Part shown: piece after piece, positions 21,693-34,029 of the stretch
Layout of the letters: the number at the start of each line of letters is the position of its first letter
Numbering within the stretch: the first letter of the stretch is position 1
Assembly: GCA_021234155.1 (NCBI GenBank)
Contig: JAJEKV010000003.1
Location: 22,163,569 to 22,227,568, forward strand
Direction: 5' to 3'
Source: Isoetes taiwanensis
Lineage: Eukaryota; Streptophyta; Lycopodiopsida; Isoetales; Isoetaceae
DNA: 64,000 bases
The notes under the pieces: generated by a model
Told to the model about the DNA's origin: nothing
Seen by the model: only the letters and a program-made list of their open reading frames with translations
The model's database searches: none
Translations under genes and position numbers: made by a program

Positions 21693-22102
21693 AGGAGTAA
21701 TGCTGTCCTCAGCATTAGGGTTAGATACAAATATAGGACATCACATTATGAAGGAAGGTAATATATTAAAACTTTAAAGTTTTAAAAGAGTTTAAGCACC
21801 GAGGTGCATTTCACATGATTATCATAAGCAAAAAGTTCGAGGACCGAAGTCCAATATCAACATGAGAGTAAGAACAAAGCAAGACGTGTAGACAAAATAA
21901 AACTAAAGAAGTCGGGCCATCAGCAACCCTCTAACATGGGCAGGTCACGTACTACTCACTAGCCTGCACATGTCAGTATATCAGTATATATAATTAGATT
22001 GTGGTTGAAGGGACCACCCCCTATAATAAATAAAAGAAAATCCTATCTACCAGGGAACCTATCATGTCTATGGTTTGCAATTCATTGCAGCATAGGGAAT
22101 TA
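21693..22102 (-). other. 3' noncoding region of the gypsy element, cut by a Helitron
   Basis: Matches the inverse of 8,345-8,763. The Helitron begins at 22,103. Compared with the uninterrupted left arm, about 36 bases next to the Helitron 5' end are missing; the element resumes at 25,124 (TTAACTATATGCTC). Confidence 0.75.
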
Positions 22103-25100
22103 TCCTATATTATAATGTTTTGCTGTAATTCCTGGATTTGGATCCAGCCCTAGATCGGACGGTTTAGATCTAGGGTTGCAGATCCAACGGCCATGGCACC
22201 AAATAGCAATAGGTCAATTTCGTCCACCCTCCCTCCTCCTCATCACTCATCGCTCATTGCTCAGTGCTCATCGCTCATTAATGTTCCCAGAATCCCATAG
22301 CCATCTACTTCCCTGCCATTGTCCGTCGTGTTTTCATAGACGACCAGAGTTTTTAGTGCCTTAATTTCCAAGACTGTAGCACATAATGGTAGCGTTGGAA
22401 TAAGGGAAAAAGAGAATGATATTGGCAGACGAAAGAAACTGCAGGAGAATAAATGGGATCATTCTTTTACTAGGGAGCTTCCGCCATATGTAAGATCAGA
22501 GCTTGCCAGGCTTTTGTTTCCGGATGGCTCTTGGATCGGACTCTGAATATGGTTCAAAGTCTTGAAGAACATCTATTTTCCTTTTGAGCTTCACTGGATC
22601 AAAAGCCCTTCTAGAGCAGATAACATCTCAAAAGATGGCATGGCAGACCTTTTCTTTTAGATTCCAGAGCAAGCTACACAATAGGTATGCTTCTCCATGT
22701 CGTCCTGTAAACTGTAACCTAGCTTCTATTGGTGTTACGCATTGTTTTGAGGTTGGCCATGCAGGTTTAAAGGGGATTTTAAAAGTCACCACAAAATTCT
22801 CTACTGGTAAATATTCACAAGGTGTTGCACGCTGAAAGTTATTATAGGTGCATCTTATATCCTATTTAAATCTTTGAGACGTGTTGTCAATCTCTAGATT
22901 GTTAAATTGGTTCAAATAGCTAGCTCCTTCATAATACGATCTAGGGTTTTTTACTCAATTCCTTATATTCATATTCTTGAATCGTAATCGCAATCTTCGT
23001 AATGCAAGACTATAGATAATATGTTATCTTTGAGTGGCTAGCTGGAGCAAAAAAAGTCATATTTTTTATTGTCTTAAGGGCATGAGCTAGCCATTGTTCA
23101 TGCTAAGCAAGGTCAGATTTATTGTTGTCCAGATAATCCTACGTTGCTATAATTGGGGCTGTGCAATGCATTTCAAACTGGCTGAGGTCACTGGATATTT
23201 GCTGCAGTTTTTAGAGTAGGTTCTCTATTTAGCTTCCTTCATGAGATAGATATGGCACACAACTAATCTCTCTAGGACTTTGCACCTCCAGCTATGACTG
23301 ATATTTAATGATATTAAGTGGCCAAATTACATTTTGATACCCAAGCTGAGCTACAGGTCTGCCCTTTGTAGGTTTTGTAAGAACAAAAGCTTGGAGCCAA
23401 ATTGCTGAAGAATGGATGCACACATAGTGGGCTTTCATTTAGCGTTCACTGCTGAGCCAATGCATTGGCCCAACAAAATTATCATTTAGTTTGCTACGTT
23501 TTTCGAGTTTGCTACCGTTGGCTTTGATCTCTGAGTTTCCTTGCCATACAAATGCATGTACAAACACAGTCAGCCTGCCGTGGCTATGGCTACGAGGAGT
23601 TTGATTTGATGGGGCTCATGTGGAGTTGCTTTAAGATGTTGAAAGAGAGTGTATAACTGTTGCACATTGGATGGATGGCATGCAATATATATGGCCATAA
23701 GAAATGCTAAAAGGTTAAATCAAAGCATTCTCTTACATGGATTGCACTCTTTTTCCATTTCAGTACAGTTTATTACACCCATTTTTTTTGGCAACACCAC
23801 CCCCCAAATTCCTCACCACCGCTCTTTATGTTAGAAGGCCCATCAAAGCAAAGCTTTGATTGTGGCTTATCATGAAATCTATTTTTGTTCAATCGAAGAA
23901 ATCCAAAACTACTCATATGCCTGAAATATAGCTTTTCTAACTGCCTTTGAATTCAAAAGGAGATTGAGAGAGGTCTTTGTTAAATGTATTATATGGTCTT
24001 TGTCTAATCATTGTATAATGTGTGCGGAGATGACACAAAGAATACAGTTTGTCTGTCAAATCTATTCTGACAATCTATTGTTGTATTGAAAGTGAGTGTA
24101 TCACGATTGAAAAAGAACAAATGGCATTTACAATTGGTAAATCTAATTTGCATGTTGTGTTGTGATCCTTTTCTATTTATAGAGTGTTATCCTTATAAGA
24201 ACCCGCTTTGTGTTCGTTGTTGGGCTAGCAGTGACACAAAAGTTCCATTTTGATATGCCTCATTCTCCTTTATGCGCCAATGTCCTTTTTCGACTAAACC
24301 CAGCATTCTCTATTGCATGCTGCAATCTCCTTTTTTGACTCAATGCCAGCTGGTTAGAGCTGGACCATTGTATATATTTGTAGTTGCATTAATATATGCT
24401 AATTCTTATAGTTGTCCAGGCTTCCATGCTTAGTAGTAAAAATTCCACTGACATTCTTCTATGCCATGACTCATGAGAACATAATTTAATGTTGAGATTA
24501 CATTAACATTTAACATTAGCCACACACGGGATACATATATTAAGAAAATCCATTAAGATCATCTTTCATATTTTGCAATGTTACATATTTGATTGGCAAA
24601 ACTCACACACATGTTTCATTAATTGCACACAATTAAAACATCAGTAGCTCTAATTAAAGGTGCAAAGTTCTTTTAGAGATAGCTATAGATAAAGGTGTAA
24701 TGCACAATGAACAAATTGTGTAAAGTCACACAGCTTTCAAAATGGTTAGGTGGTGGTGTTCACAACATATCCATGGCCACAACACATCCACATAACACAA
24801 CACATCCATAGCCACAACACACATCCAAATTCATATGCAAGCAACATTCATTCTGATATAAGAGAGCGACTTAATGAGATATAGTACACAACATCGACAA
24901 CTCATAGATATGCCCACTCGCAATCTACAAGTTCCCAAAATGATCCAATGGCCCGAACTTGCAATCTACAAGTTCGCAAAATTATTCAATAGCCTAGAAG
25001 TTATTGTATACAAATGCAAAGTTCCAATGGGCTAGAAAATACTGCAAGCAAATGCACAGGTTCCAGGGTCCCAACACTTACAAGTTTCAAATTATGCCCA

Positions 25101-25123
25101 GCAACGCTGGGCACCGTTACTAG
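22103..25123 (+). mobile_element. Non-autonomous Helitron, copy 1
   Basis: Begins TCCTATATTATAATG after an A and ends CTAG before a T. A perfect 7-bp stem (GCCCAGC / GCTGGGC, loop AAC) at 25,096-25,112 lies 7 bases before CTAG. These are the hallmarks of Helitrons: 5' TC, 3' CTRR, subterminal hairpin, A|T insertion and no target duplication. About 3.0 kb, nearly identical to 42,850-45,888. No Rep/helicase ORF is present, so it would need a helper. A short open stretch around 22,410-22,545 (including PPYVRSELARLLFPDG) could be a captured exon. It lies inside gypsy sequence present only uninterrupted in the left arm, so it inserted after the arms were duplicated. Confidence 0.9.
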
Positions 25124-26418
25124 TTAACTATATGCTCTCCAAGCAAGTCGTGGTCAGGTCAACATTGACAGTACACCACGTCCTAGAGAACACAAAGGTG
25201 ATCTCATCATCGGTAGCTATTATTATTTACGATGCATCTACCCCTCTAGAGCGCTACTGTCGGCAATCAAGCTTCCAAGCTTACCGCCGGCTGCGGGGTT
25301 GATAGCATCGTTGATGGTGCGGCCTTGAGATTCCTGCATGAAGTCCGGATAGTGTTTCTCAAGGTCTATCTTCATCACCCAGGTAGCATCCTCAACTGGT
25401 AAGTGCTTCCACTTAACCAAGTATTGTAACATTTGAGTCCTTCTGGTTTGTTTATAGGTCCGATCAAGAAGAGCTTCAGGCACTATCTCCAGTTGCTCCT
25501 CAGTCATTTCTAGGAGGGTCGGGGTGTCCAAAACCTCCTCTGGATCAGGGGTGTGTTGTTTCAAAAGACTCACGTGAAAGACCTTGTGGATCTTCAAGTG
25601 GGGTGGCAAATGCAAGCGATATGCCTGCTCTCCAAGACGTTCAATGATTTTGAACGGCCCAGCCCATCTGGGTGCCAACTTCTTACAGTTGCCAATCTTA
25701 AGCTTGGCTTGTTTGACCTTAATCTTAAGCCAAACAGATTCACCCACCTGGAAAACGCGTGGGGTTCTGTGCTTATCGGCTACACTCTTCTGACGACTGC
25801 GTGCAGCTAATAAGTAACCACGAACTTCTTCGACCAGAGCTTGCATCTCCAAGAGGAGTTGTTGAGAAACCTCCACTTTAGAAACGGGGTTATGCCATGT
25901 GTCTGGAGTAAGACATTGATAACCATAATTTATCATAAAGGGAGACATTCTAGAAGACTCCTGTTTCATGCTGTTGTAGGCAACTCGACCAGATAAATAT
26001 AGTCAGCCCATTGTGATTGCTTACTCCACACATAACTTCTTAGCATATCCTCTATAATGCGATTGGTACGCTCTGTCTGACCATCTGTTTGAGGATGATA
26101 TGCCGTACTCATAGCAAGCTTGGTCTGGATGGTGGCAAAGAAATCTTTCCAGAATGCGCTTACGAATTTAGGGTCCCTGTCGGATATAGTAACTCGTGGC
26201 ATTCCGTGTAATCTGAAGATCTCCTTGGCAAATAGCAGAGCAGTATCAAAGGCTGTATCCGTGGTACGACATGGCAAGAAATGAGCCATTTTCGACAATT
26301 TGTCGACCAACCATTAACGCATCATATCCACGGAGAGTACGTGGAAGGCCCACAATGAAATCCATGGTTATCACTTCCCATTTAGCGTTGGGCACATCCA
26401 GAGGTTGCAACTCGCCTG
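25124..26418 (-). pseudogene. Integrase C-terminus and chromodomain (right arm)
   Basis: Minus-strand end of pol. From 26,418 it reads the integrase catalytic core ([25 protein letters not shown]), the integrase C-terminal domain, and a chromodomain (LQYLVKWKHLPVEDATWVM) finishing near 25,240. The core and the C-terminal part lie in two frames that meet near 25,966, and a 2-base loss near 26,309 breaks the upstream frame. At 26,418 it is fused head-to-head to plus-strand gag. The 3' noncoding region is separated from the LTR by the Helitron. Otherwise the inverted partner of 7,107-8,173. Confidence 0.88.
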
Positions 26419-29400
26419 GAAGTCCGGGGCCCTCTCAGCAGAACTCTTATGGCCGCCAGGAAAAGAAAGTCATCTTCAGCACGCCCGATAAACCAAACAA
26501 TGTCGGTAAAGAAGTTCGGAACCTCTTACAGTCCATTCTTAAAGAGGCTCGAGAACAACTCCGCCGAGATAAGGCATGTTACAGGTGTATGCGACCCGGG
26601 CAATTCATGCAGAATTGCCCTTACGTCACACATACTGCCCAGCTGGCCATGGCCGACCTCGATTGGGATGACCTCGAGTCAACACTACCTGTCGAGGAGG
26701 AGGCTCCCGAATATATTCACGGTGCGTCTCATATCCTTGCAGCTATAGAAACTGGCAATGCTGAAAGTCAGCCTGCTGTCATTTCCACCATAGGTCAAGT
26801 AGACAGTAAGCCTTTTGTAATTCTTATGGATACGGGGAGTACACATAATTTTGCTTCTCTTAGAATGGCCCAGGTATTACAGCTTGAAACCTTGAGGTCC
26901 CGACCGAAGCCTGTCACTTTAGCCAGCGGTAAGGTTAGACATACTCATGGCCGTCGCATCAATCTCAAGATGCAGTTGCCAGGTGCACCAGTTGCTTTGG
27001 GTGCAGAGTTAATGGATATTGGCAAATACGACCTCATTGTTGGTATGGAATTCTTGACATCTGCAAAGGCCAACATAGACTGCGAGAAACGGGAAGTTAC
27101 CTTCAACGCAGCTAATGGAGCCCGTGTGACTATAAAAGATGAACCAATCAACCCTATTATGCAGTCTATGTCCATCCGGCAGTTAGGTAAAGCTATACAC
27201 AAGGAAAAACTCCTCTGCGTCATTAGGCTTGCCTCCATTGAGTCAGATGCTAAGCAGAAGCAACTAATCGACACCTTGCCAGGGGGGATTGCAAATCTTC
27301 TCCGAGAATTTGGTGATCTTTTTCCGGATGAGATCCAGAAGCTTCCTCCTTTTAGAGGGGTAGAATGTGAGATAGCTTTAGAGCCAGGTACTAAGCCTAC
27401 CAGTAAGGCCCCGTATCATATGAGTCCCCCAGGGTTGGCAGAGCTTAAGAAGCAACTTCAGGAATTATTAAACCTAGGTTTCATTCGACCTAGTGTTTCG
27501 CCCTTTGGCGCTCCTATTCTTTTTGTTAAGAAAAAGGATGGCTCCTTGAGGATGTGTATTGATTATCGGCAACTCAACAAGCATACCATCAAGAATCGCT
27601 ATGCTTTGCCTAGAGCAGATGATCTAATGGACCAGTTGCAAGGGGCCAAGTATTTCTCAAAGATTGATCTACGCTCCGGATACCATCAGATAAGGATTAA
27701 AGAGGAGGACATCCATAAATCTGCTTTTCGCACTAGATATGGGCATTATGAGTTTACCGTTATGCCTTTTGGATTAACTAATGCCCCAGCAACCTTCATG
27801 CAATTGATGAATGATGTCTTCCGACAATACTTGGATGATTTTGTTGTTATTTTCTTCGACGACATTCTCATCTACATTAAGACTCTGGAACAGCATGAGC
27901 AACATCTTAGATTGGCCCTACAAAAGCAAAGACGTCATCAGCTCTTTGCCAGGTTCTCTAAGTGCAAGTTTGCCACTCCGAAGGTCGATTATTTGGGCCA
28001 TGTCATTTATGCAGAGGGAATTGCTATAGATCCGGCAAAGATAGAAGCATTAAGGGAATGGCCTATTCCTGGTAATGTTTCCGAGGTCCAAAGTTTCTTG
28101 GGGTTAGCAGGATATTATCGGAAATTTGTAAAGGATTTTGCAAAGGTTGCAGCACCTCTTACAAATCTTACAAAGCATGAGAAGGTGAAGGATTGGACGG
28201 AGCACTGGAAGGCAAGGGTTCAGGGAAGTTTCCAGCAGCTTAAAGATGCCATAACGTCAGCACCAGTCCTCACTTTGCCCGATCCTGAGAAGAATAAATT
28301 AGTGGCAACGGATGCCAGTAAGATTGCCACCGGTGAAGTCCTAATGCAGGAGGGGAGGGTTATTGCCTATGACTCAAAGAAAATGAACGAGACCGAGCAG
28401 CGATATCCTACCCATGATCATGAATTGTTAGCCGTTGTCCGTGCCCTGCGGATACGGAGACACTACCTTCTTGGTAGAAGATTCCAGTTGGATACGGACC
28501 ATCAAAGTCTCCGTTATTTATCCACCCAGCCGAATCTCAACCTCCGTCAGAGGAGATGGATGGAATTTCTGGAGGAGTATGATTTTGAGATTATGTATAA
28601 ACCTGGAAAGCACAATGTGGTTGCGGATGCGTTGTCACGCCATCCCTTGGTCATCCGAACCCATTGTAATGCGATTTCTACACTCACCAGTGAGTTTGGG
28701 AAACAGATAAAACAGACCTTACCTACGGATCCCGAGTTCTGGGGTGCTTGGAATAGTTTGGCTAAGGAAGCCCGCACGGATAAGGAGCGTGAAGCCTTCC
28801 GTTCGTATAAGAAAGAAGGCAACTTGTTATATTACAAGGATAAGTTGTGTGTACCTGAGACTTCAGGGGTACGTAAGCTGATTCTCCATGACACACACAA
28901 TAGCCCTATTGCTGGACATGCAGGATTTATGAAAACCTACTTTAAGATCCGCTCCAGTTATTTCTGGCCTTCGATGAAGAAGGACATTGCCAAGTACATT
29001 AAGCAGTGTCAAGTGTGTCAACAAACCAAAGCTGAGCAGTTAAGGATTCCAGGCGAGTTGCAACCTCTGGATGTGCCCAACGCTAAATGGGAAGTGATAA
29101 CCATGGATTTCATTGTGGGCCTTCCACGTACTCTCCGTGGATATGATGCGTTAATGGTAGTGATCGACAAATTGTCGAAAATGGCTCATTTCTTGCCATG
29201 TCGTACCACGGATACAGCCTTCGATACTGCTCTGCTATTTGCCAAGGAGATCTTCAGATTACACGGAATGCCACGAGTTATTATATCCGACAGGGACCCT
29301 AAATTGTAGTTTATTCTGGAAAGATTTCTTTGCCACCATCCAGACCAAGCTTGCTATGAGTACGGCATATCATCCTCAAACAGATGGTCAGACAGAGCGT

Positions 29401-29733
29401 ACCAATCGCATTATAGAGGATATGCTAAGAAGTTATGTGTGGAGTAAGCAATCACAATGGGCTGACTATATTTATCTGGTCGAGTTTGCCTACAACAGCA
29501 TGAAACAGGAGTCTTCCAGAATGTCTCCCTTTATGATAAATTATGGTTATCAATGTCTTACTCCAGACACATGGCATAACCCCGTTTCTAAAGTGGAGGT
29601 TTCTGAACAACTCCTCTTGGAGATGCAAGCTCTGGTCGAAGAAGTTCGTGGTTACTTATTAGCTGCACGCAATCATCAGAAGAGTGTAGCTGATAAGCAC
29701 AGAACCCCATGCGTTTTCCAGGTGGGCAGAGGA
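26419..29733 (+). pseudogene. Chromovirus gag-pol (right arm), long open frame
   Basis: Plus-strand polyprotein open from 26,419 to about 29,308. Order: gag C-terminus with a zinc knuckle (near 26,575-26,620), protease DTG (26,830-26,838), reverse transcriptase with FFDD (about 27,850), RNase H with TDAS (about 28,308), integrase HHCC (about 28,890-29,030) and core ([16 protein letters not shown]). The knuckle reads [14 protein letters not shown]: the zinc-binding His of the other copies is Gln here. A patch at about 29,305-29,315 introduces a stop; the frame then resumes through TDGQTERTN to 29,733, where a LINE begins, so the integrase C-terminus and chromodomain are missing. The open frame continues about 50 codons upstream of 26,419 only because it reads antisense integrase, which is not real coding sequence. 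Confidence 0.92.
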
Positions 29734-31609
29734 TGGAGAAGTGCGGGCTCTCACGCAGGCAGGCTTCCGCCCCCGGCATTCCACTATTGACCATATCTTC
29801 ACTCTGCGAACACTCATAGAGGATAGCCGGAATCAACGCCAGAATCTGTACTGTTGCTTTGTGGATTTCGCAAAGGCTTTTGACACAGTGCCTCGGGATA
29901 AGTTGTGGGACAGATTGAGACAGCTAGGGACCTCCGTCGACTTGCGTGTGCATGCTATATACGCATTCATACGAGGCTTGCTTCTGGCCGTCTCACACCG
30001 CCTCGGGGAGCCCATTGTTAGTAGCATTGGGGTGTGCCAGGGGCTGCCCTCTATCCCCGGCGCTCTTCGGCTTGTACATTGACCAGCTAGAAGAGCACCG
30101 GGGGGCGCCGCGGTTTGATGCACCACATAATTCGGCAACTCATATATGCCGATGATGTTGACCTGCCGCATATACCCCGTAAGACATGCAACGCCACCGG
30201 ATGCTTTGGACACTTTCTCGCCAATTCACCGACATGAGAGTTAACTTGGCCCAAGACAAGCGTCTTCTTGGTCCCATCATCCCGCACCCACGCCTTCCCT
30301 CATTCACTTACCAGGGGGTGGTAGTGTGTGGCTCGGTCTTATAAGTATTTGGGCATTGAGTTTTCTACTACCACACACCGGGATGCATCCATCGTTACGG
30401 GGTCACTGCGCAGCTCGGAAAGCCCCCAGATGCAATGCAAAACAACAAATCACAAGGCAGAGTTGTATGCATGGGGTCACCAGACACACTTGTTCGTGGC
30501 CTTGGTTGAACCGGTCCTCCTCTATGGGGCGTAAGTGTGGGGGCGGTGATATCCCTCACCACTTGGAACGATCTAGAGTAGGTACGTAAGGCCTTCTTGG
30601 CCCGGCACCGGGAGTGAAATCCACGGTCCCATATCGATCTTGCTCCAGAGACAGGCTTCCTTCCATTACTGAGGGTCATACTGAACGTCACATTATTTAC
30701 TTCCGTAAGGTGGTGGCTATGGATGAAGCCCGGCTGCCCAACCTTGCTTTGGCAAGTGGCGATGGGCCAGCCATACTCAAAGCCTGGCTGGAAAGACAAG
30801 CAAGCCCAGGTGGTTCTCGCTATGGAATGTGCAGCACACGATGTGGACCGCTGCATACACCGAAGGAACGCTACGCCTTGAAGCAAGATTTGATGCTTGC
30901 TTCATGGCCAAGCTTTGGGATGCAAAGGCCCCTGTCACATGTCAAGGTGGCAAATTATCGACGGCGGTTAATCCCATGCTCACGAGGGGCCCACACCACT
31001 ATCTGCGCACCCATCTACCCATGAAAAGGCGCAGGGTGATTGCTTCCATTCAAGACAGTGCACACCACCTCCGCATTGAGACGGGGAGATGGATTCGGGA
31101 GCCGCGTGAGGGCAGAGTCCGCCGCTGCCGCCAGCGAGCGCCATTGAGGATGAAAGTCACGCCCTCCGTGCCTGTCCGGCGCATACCAGCATATCCGGGC
31201 TCGGTATGCTCGATTAGTTGTGCCCCATCGGGCCTTGCATGAGCTAATCGAGCACGGCCTCCAGAGGGCTTGTTGGGATCGTACCTCCCTGGAGGTAATG
31301 GATACGCTGGACTTCGCTTATGCCCCCCGTCCGGCATTAACCTCACCTTTGTACTTTTGTGATTATGTATATAACTGTGCAGTATGTCAGCATCCTTATT
31401 GCTACTAAGGTTTTTCCCCCGAAAACCCTTCGGAGGGGGAGGGGTTTATCCTAGTAGTAATCGCTGCTTTGCTCTCTCTTTGTATTTGGGTCCCATAGGC
31501 CAGTTGGTCTCCGTGGATGATAAAATCATATTCTATTCTATTCTATTCTATTCTATTCTATTCTATTCTATTCTATTCTATTCTATTCTATTCTATTCTA
31601 TTCTATTAT
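29734..31609 (+). mobile_element. 5'-truncated LINE (non-LTR retrotransposon)
   Basis: Begins inside the RT domain immediately after gypsy integrase sequence. RT motifs are readable across several frames: QAGFRPRHSTIDHIF, CCFVDFAKAFDTVPRDKLW (block A), VCQGCPLSPALFGLYID (about 30,030-30,090, in a shifted frame) and LIYADDVDL (about 30,140-30,165). Further on are YKYLGIEF and an RIETGRW-type segment near 31,070. Frameshifts are frequent, so it is dead. It ends in GATAAAATCATA followed by a (TTCTA)n tail at 31,533-31,609, a typical microsatellite-like LINE 3' end. The missing 5' part fits target-primed reverse transcription, but gypsy sequence does not resume after the tail, so a deletion or rearrangement followed. 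Confidence 0.87.
31533..31609 (+). repeat. (TTCTA)n tandem tail
   Basis: About fifteen uninterrupted TTCTA pentamers, forming the 3' terminus of the LINE. Confidence 0.95.
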
Positions 31610-33288
31610 TCTGCTGCTTCTTCCGTTGTATTATCATCATTTTGGTTTCTGCAAGCAAACCAAAGTGCACCATTATGACCAACCAAGATAAAGCACAGAT
31701 AAAGAACATGCATTAGACTTAGACAAATAAAATTTACTAACAAAAAATGCAATCCGGAAAGAGCACTACCAAAACACCAAACGTTATAAGAGATGGGTCT
31801 TACCTCAGTAAGGTTGATGACAAGTCTCCTCAGTGTAGCTTTGTTTAACAATCACTGCAGGAAGACAAAAATACAGTGCAAGCACCGATAAATCTCCTTA
31901 CTGTAACTTTATTTAACAATGATTGTAGAAACAAAAATAATAAACACCTAAATACAGTGCAACCACTGCAATTTAGCAGCTATCGAAGTAGAAAATGAAG
32001 GGGTTGGCTTGTCATTTGTGGTGTTGTGAGTGTCTAACATAGAAACCATCCAATAACATCTATCCATCCACTCATTGTGCTATACAAAGCTTTCGTCTAC
32101 AAATCCAAGTCAACATCAGTAAAGTAGTTAAAAACTTTTGTCAGCTTTTAGATCAATAAGGTAACTGCAAGCAAAATACAATAAAAAGCACAAAATAAAT
32201 AGCTTATCATTGAGTGCTGGAACAAAATGCAGAACTTTATCTCGAACAATTTGGAATCATGGAAAACAGATCGAATTTGCACAGAATAAAAAGAACCCCT
32301 GCAAAGAGAAAGAATAAGACAGATCGAGTTTGCACAGAATAAAAAGAACCTCTGCAAAGAGAAAGAATGAAAATATGGAAAGTATATATGAATCTTTGGA
32401 TCTGTAATAAGCCATGTTTAACAAAAAGGGTCGGCCAGAATTCTTACCTATGGTGTCGTTTTTACCTGCTGGAATTCTAGAGGCAGATTTGGTGCAAACA
32501 AAGCCATGGAGTGCGAAGGGAGGGCAGCATTGGATCTTAAATTGAACATGCATATACTCGAGATCATAGTAATAGTCGGAACTATAGCCATAGCCATAAG
32601 AATTCCGCCATAGCGAGCAAGCAACCATTGCTCTCCTAAAAACGTCTATGAAAGAGAGCAATTTCGAGATAACCTGCCGACTTGCTACAATCTAAGTATA
32701 ATGGATGTTGCTCCAATCTAATTGCCCCGGAGTTTGCAGATGTTGTCCCGGATTTTCCATTGCCCTGTATTTTCGCTGAACCTAGTAGAACCCAGCTTCA
32801 AAATTTTCGCTGAACCTAATAGAACCCAGCTTCAAATTTTTTTACTGTCCCAGTTCTGCAAAACATCATAGTCCACGCACCCGACCTAGCCCGACAGAAG
32901 CTCGGTTCTAAAATCCATAAATCAAAAGCCAAACAAAAGTCTCGAACTGTTGTTTACTGTGGCATGGCAGGCGCTTCCAGATGGTTGCACGCTGCTTTTT
33001 GTCAGAGGGGGCCTTGTGAGAAAACAATGCTCAATAGTCTCTTTTGCACTTTAAAAGAAAGGACAACTTGATTGTACATCCGAGTTAAACTTATTCACTA
33101 TATAGTTCACTCTTGAAATCCTGTGAATTATGTTGGTATTGCTTTTAGGCAATGTCGATGGCAGTGAGACAGGGCGAGGAAACATGAGTTTAGATGGACG
33201 AGCGAGATGTTCACCCACCACGAGGTCGGACAGGCTGAAATCCAATAAGGATACTAACAAACAATTTATGAGGAAGAACTTTTAAATA
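31610..33288. other. Unassigned AT-rich DNA with short duplications
   Basis: No supported gene. It has three small direct duplications: about 31,805-31,985 (a unit with CAGTGCAA and TAACAATGATTG), about 32,268-32,370 (two ~57-base units with TTTGCACAGAATAAAAAGAA) and about 32,773-32,840 (two ~37-base units with CGCTGAACCTA). Possibly remnant of another element or an intron. Confidence 0.4.
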
Positions 33289-33756
33289 GATTTGGGTCGA
33301 AACATGGCTTTGGCATCTGAGGAAGTGGTTTTTGACGATAGAAGGAAAAGCCAATTGAATCATCTTAAATTTGGTATAGCTAGTGATGCAAAAGTTGCTA
33401 TAGCAGATAGCCAAAATGTCAAACAAAATCCAATTAATAGCATGCAGAGAATATCAAATATGAAAGTAGTGGAGACCATCAATGTATTCGAACTAGATAG
33501 CTTGGTAGAGAAATAGAGGTTCGGTAACGGTTCTTTAGTTTGGAAATAGGGAAATACTATGCAAAGGATTTCTAGACCCAGGTTTTCAGAAGGGATACAA
33601 CAAGGGATTTCGGATGAAAACAAAAGCCTTAGAGCGATAGAAGCCTTGAATACTCTGGATTCCGTGAGATTTTCAATAGATTTATATAAGGTTATAGGGA
33701 CTCTTACCGAAACTAAAGATTTGAAGATAGACGAGATAGATCATAAAAACATTTAA
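33289..33756 (+). pseudogene. Decayed coding remnant of unknown family
   Basis: Two neighbouring open stretches in register with few stops: one includes LASEEVVFDDRRKSQLNHL, the other ALNTLDSVRFSIDLYKVIG. Residue composition looks like genuine protein, but stops separate them and I do not recognise the family. It may continue past the SINE (34,090-34,330 contains ETLPPDILDPELLMSIAKSF). A weak call. Confidence 0.3.
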
Positions 33757-33877
33757 GAAATATTCAGAGCCTCGGAAAATAAGTGGTTGGTTTTTGAGGC
33801 TTTCTAGATTTAAAAAAGCTGCACTCGGTTGTTCAAACATCTCTAGAAAATTCTTCATCTACCACAATTTTAGTTAC

Positions 33878-34015
33878 TTTTTTTTTTTTGAAGGCATGGT
33901 TGGCAGGATTTGCACCCGCCCACGTCTCCCACCCGATGGTAGCCAGTGGGTTTTGAACCCTGATGGGGATTACCCCAATCCAAGGCCTTACCACTAGACC
34001 ACCACCGCGATGGGC
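33878..34015 (-). mobile_element. tRNA-derived SINE with 14-bp target duplication
   Basis: On the minus strand it starts GGCCCATCGCGG, has a box A-like TGGTCTAGTGGTAAGG (33,986-34,001) and a box B-like GGGTTCAAAACCC (33,948-33,960), and ends in a 12-A tail (T run 33,878-33,889 on plus). Flanks CAATTTTAGTTACT (33,865-33,878) and CAATTTCAGTTACT (34,016-34,029) match at 13 of 14 positions, a target-site duplication. Length and structure fit a Pol III-transcribed SINE mobilised by LINE enzymes. Confidence 0.85.
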
Positions 34016-34029
34016 CAATTTCAGTTACT

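Larger units (their letters stand above)
3796..29733. repeat. Giant inverted repeat: ~8.6 kb arms, ~5.6 kb centre
   Basis: Left arm 3,796 to about 12,400 and right arm about 18,021 to 29,733 run in opposite directions with the same internal order: pol, inverted integrase/chromodomain, 3' noncoding region, polypurine tract, LTR, gag, ORF3. After removing the right-arm Helitron, the arms have nearly equal length. Differences are small patches, single-base indels, and the ~36-base loss at the Helitron. The centre carries ORF2, the H3-like ORF, ORF1, leader, primer site and an LTR. Confidence 0.85.

Noticed and set aside
22103-25123. Autonomous Helitron
   Set aside because: No Rep HUH motif or helicase ORF on either strand; only short open stretches.
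31533-31609. CRISPR-like or regulatory tandem array
   Set aside because: Pure 5-base repeats without spacers at a LINE 3' end; a retrotransposon tail.
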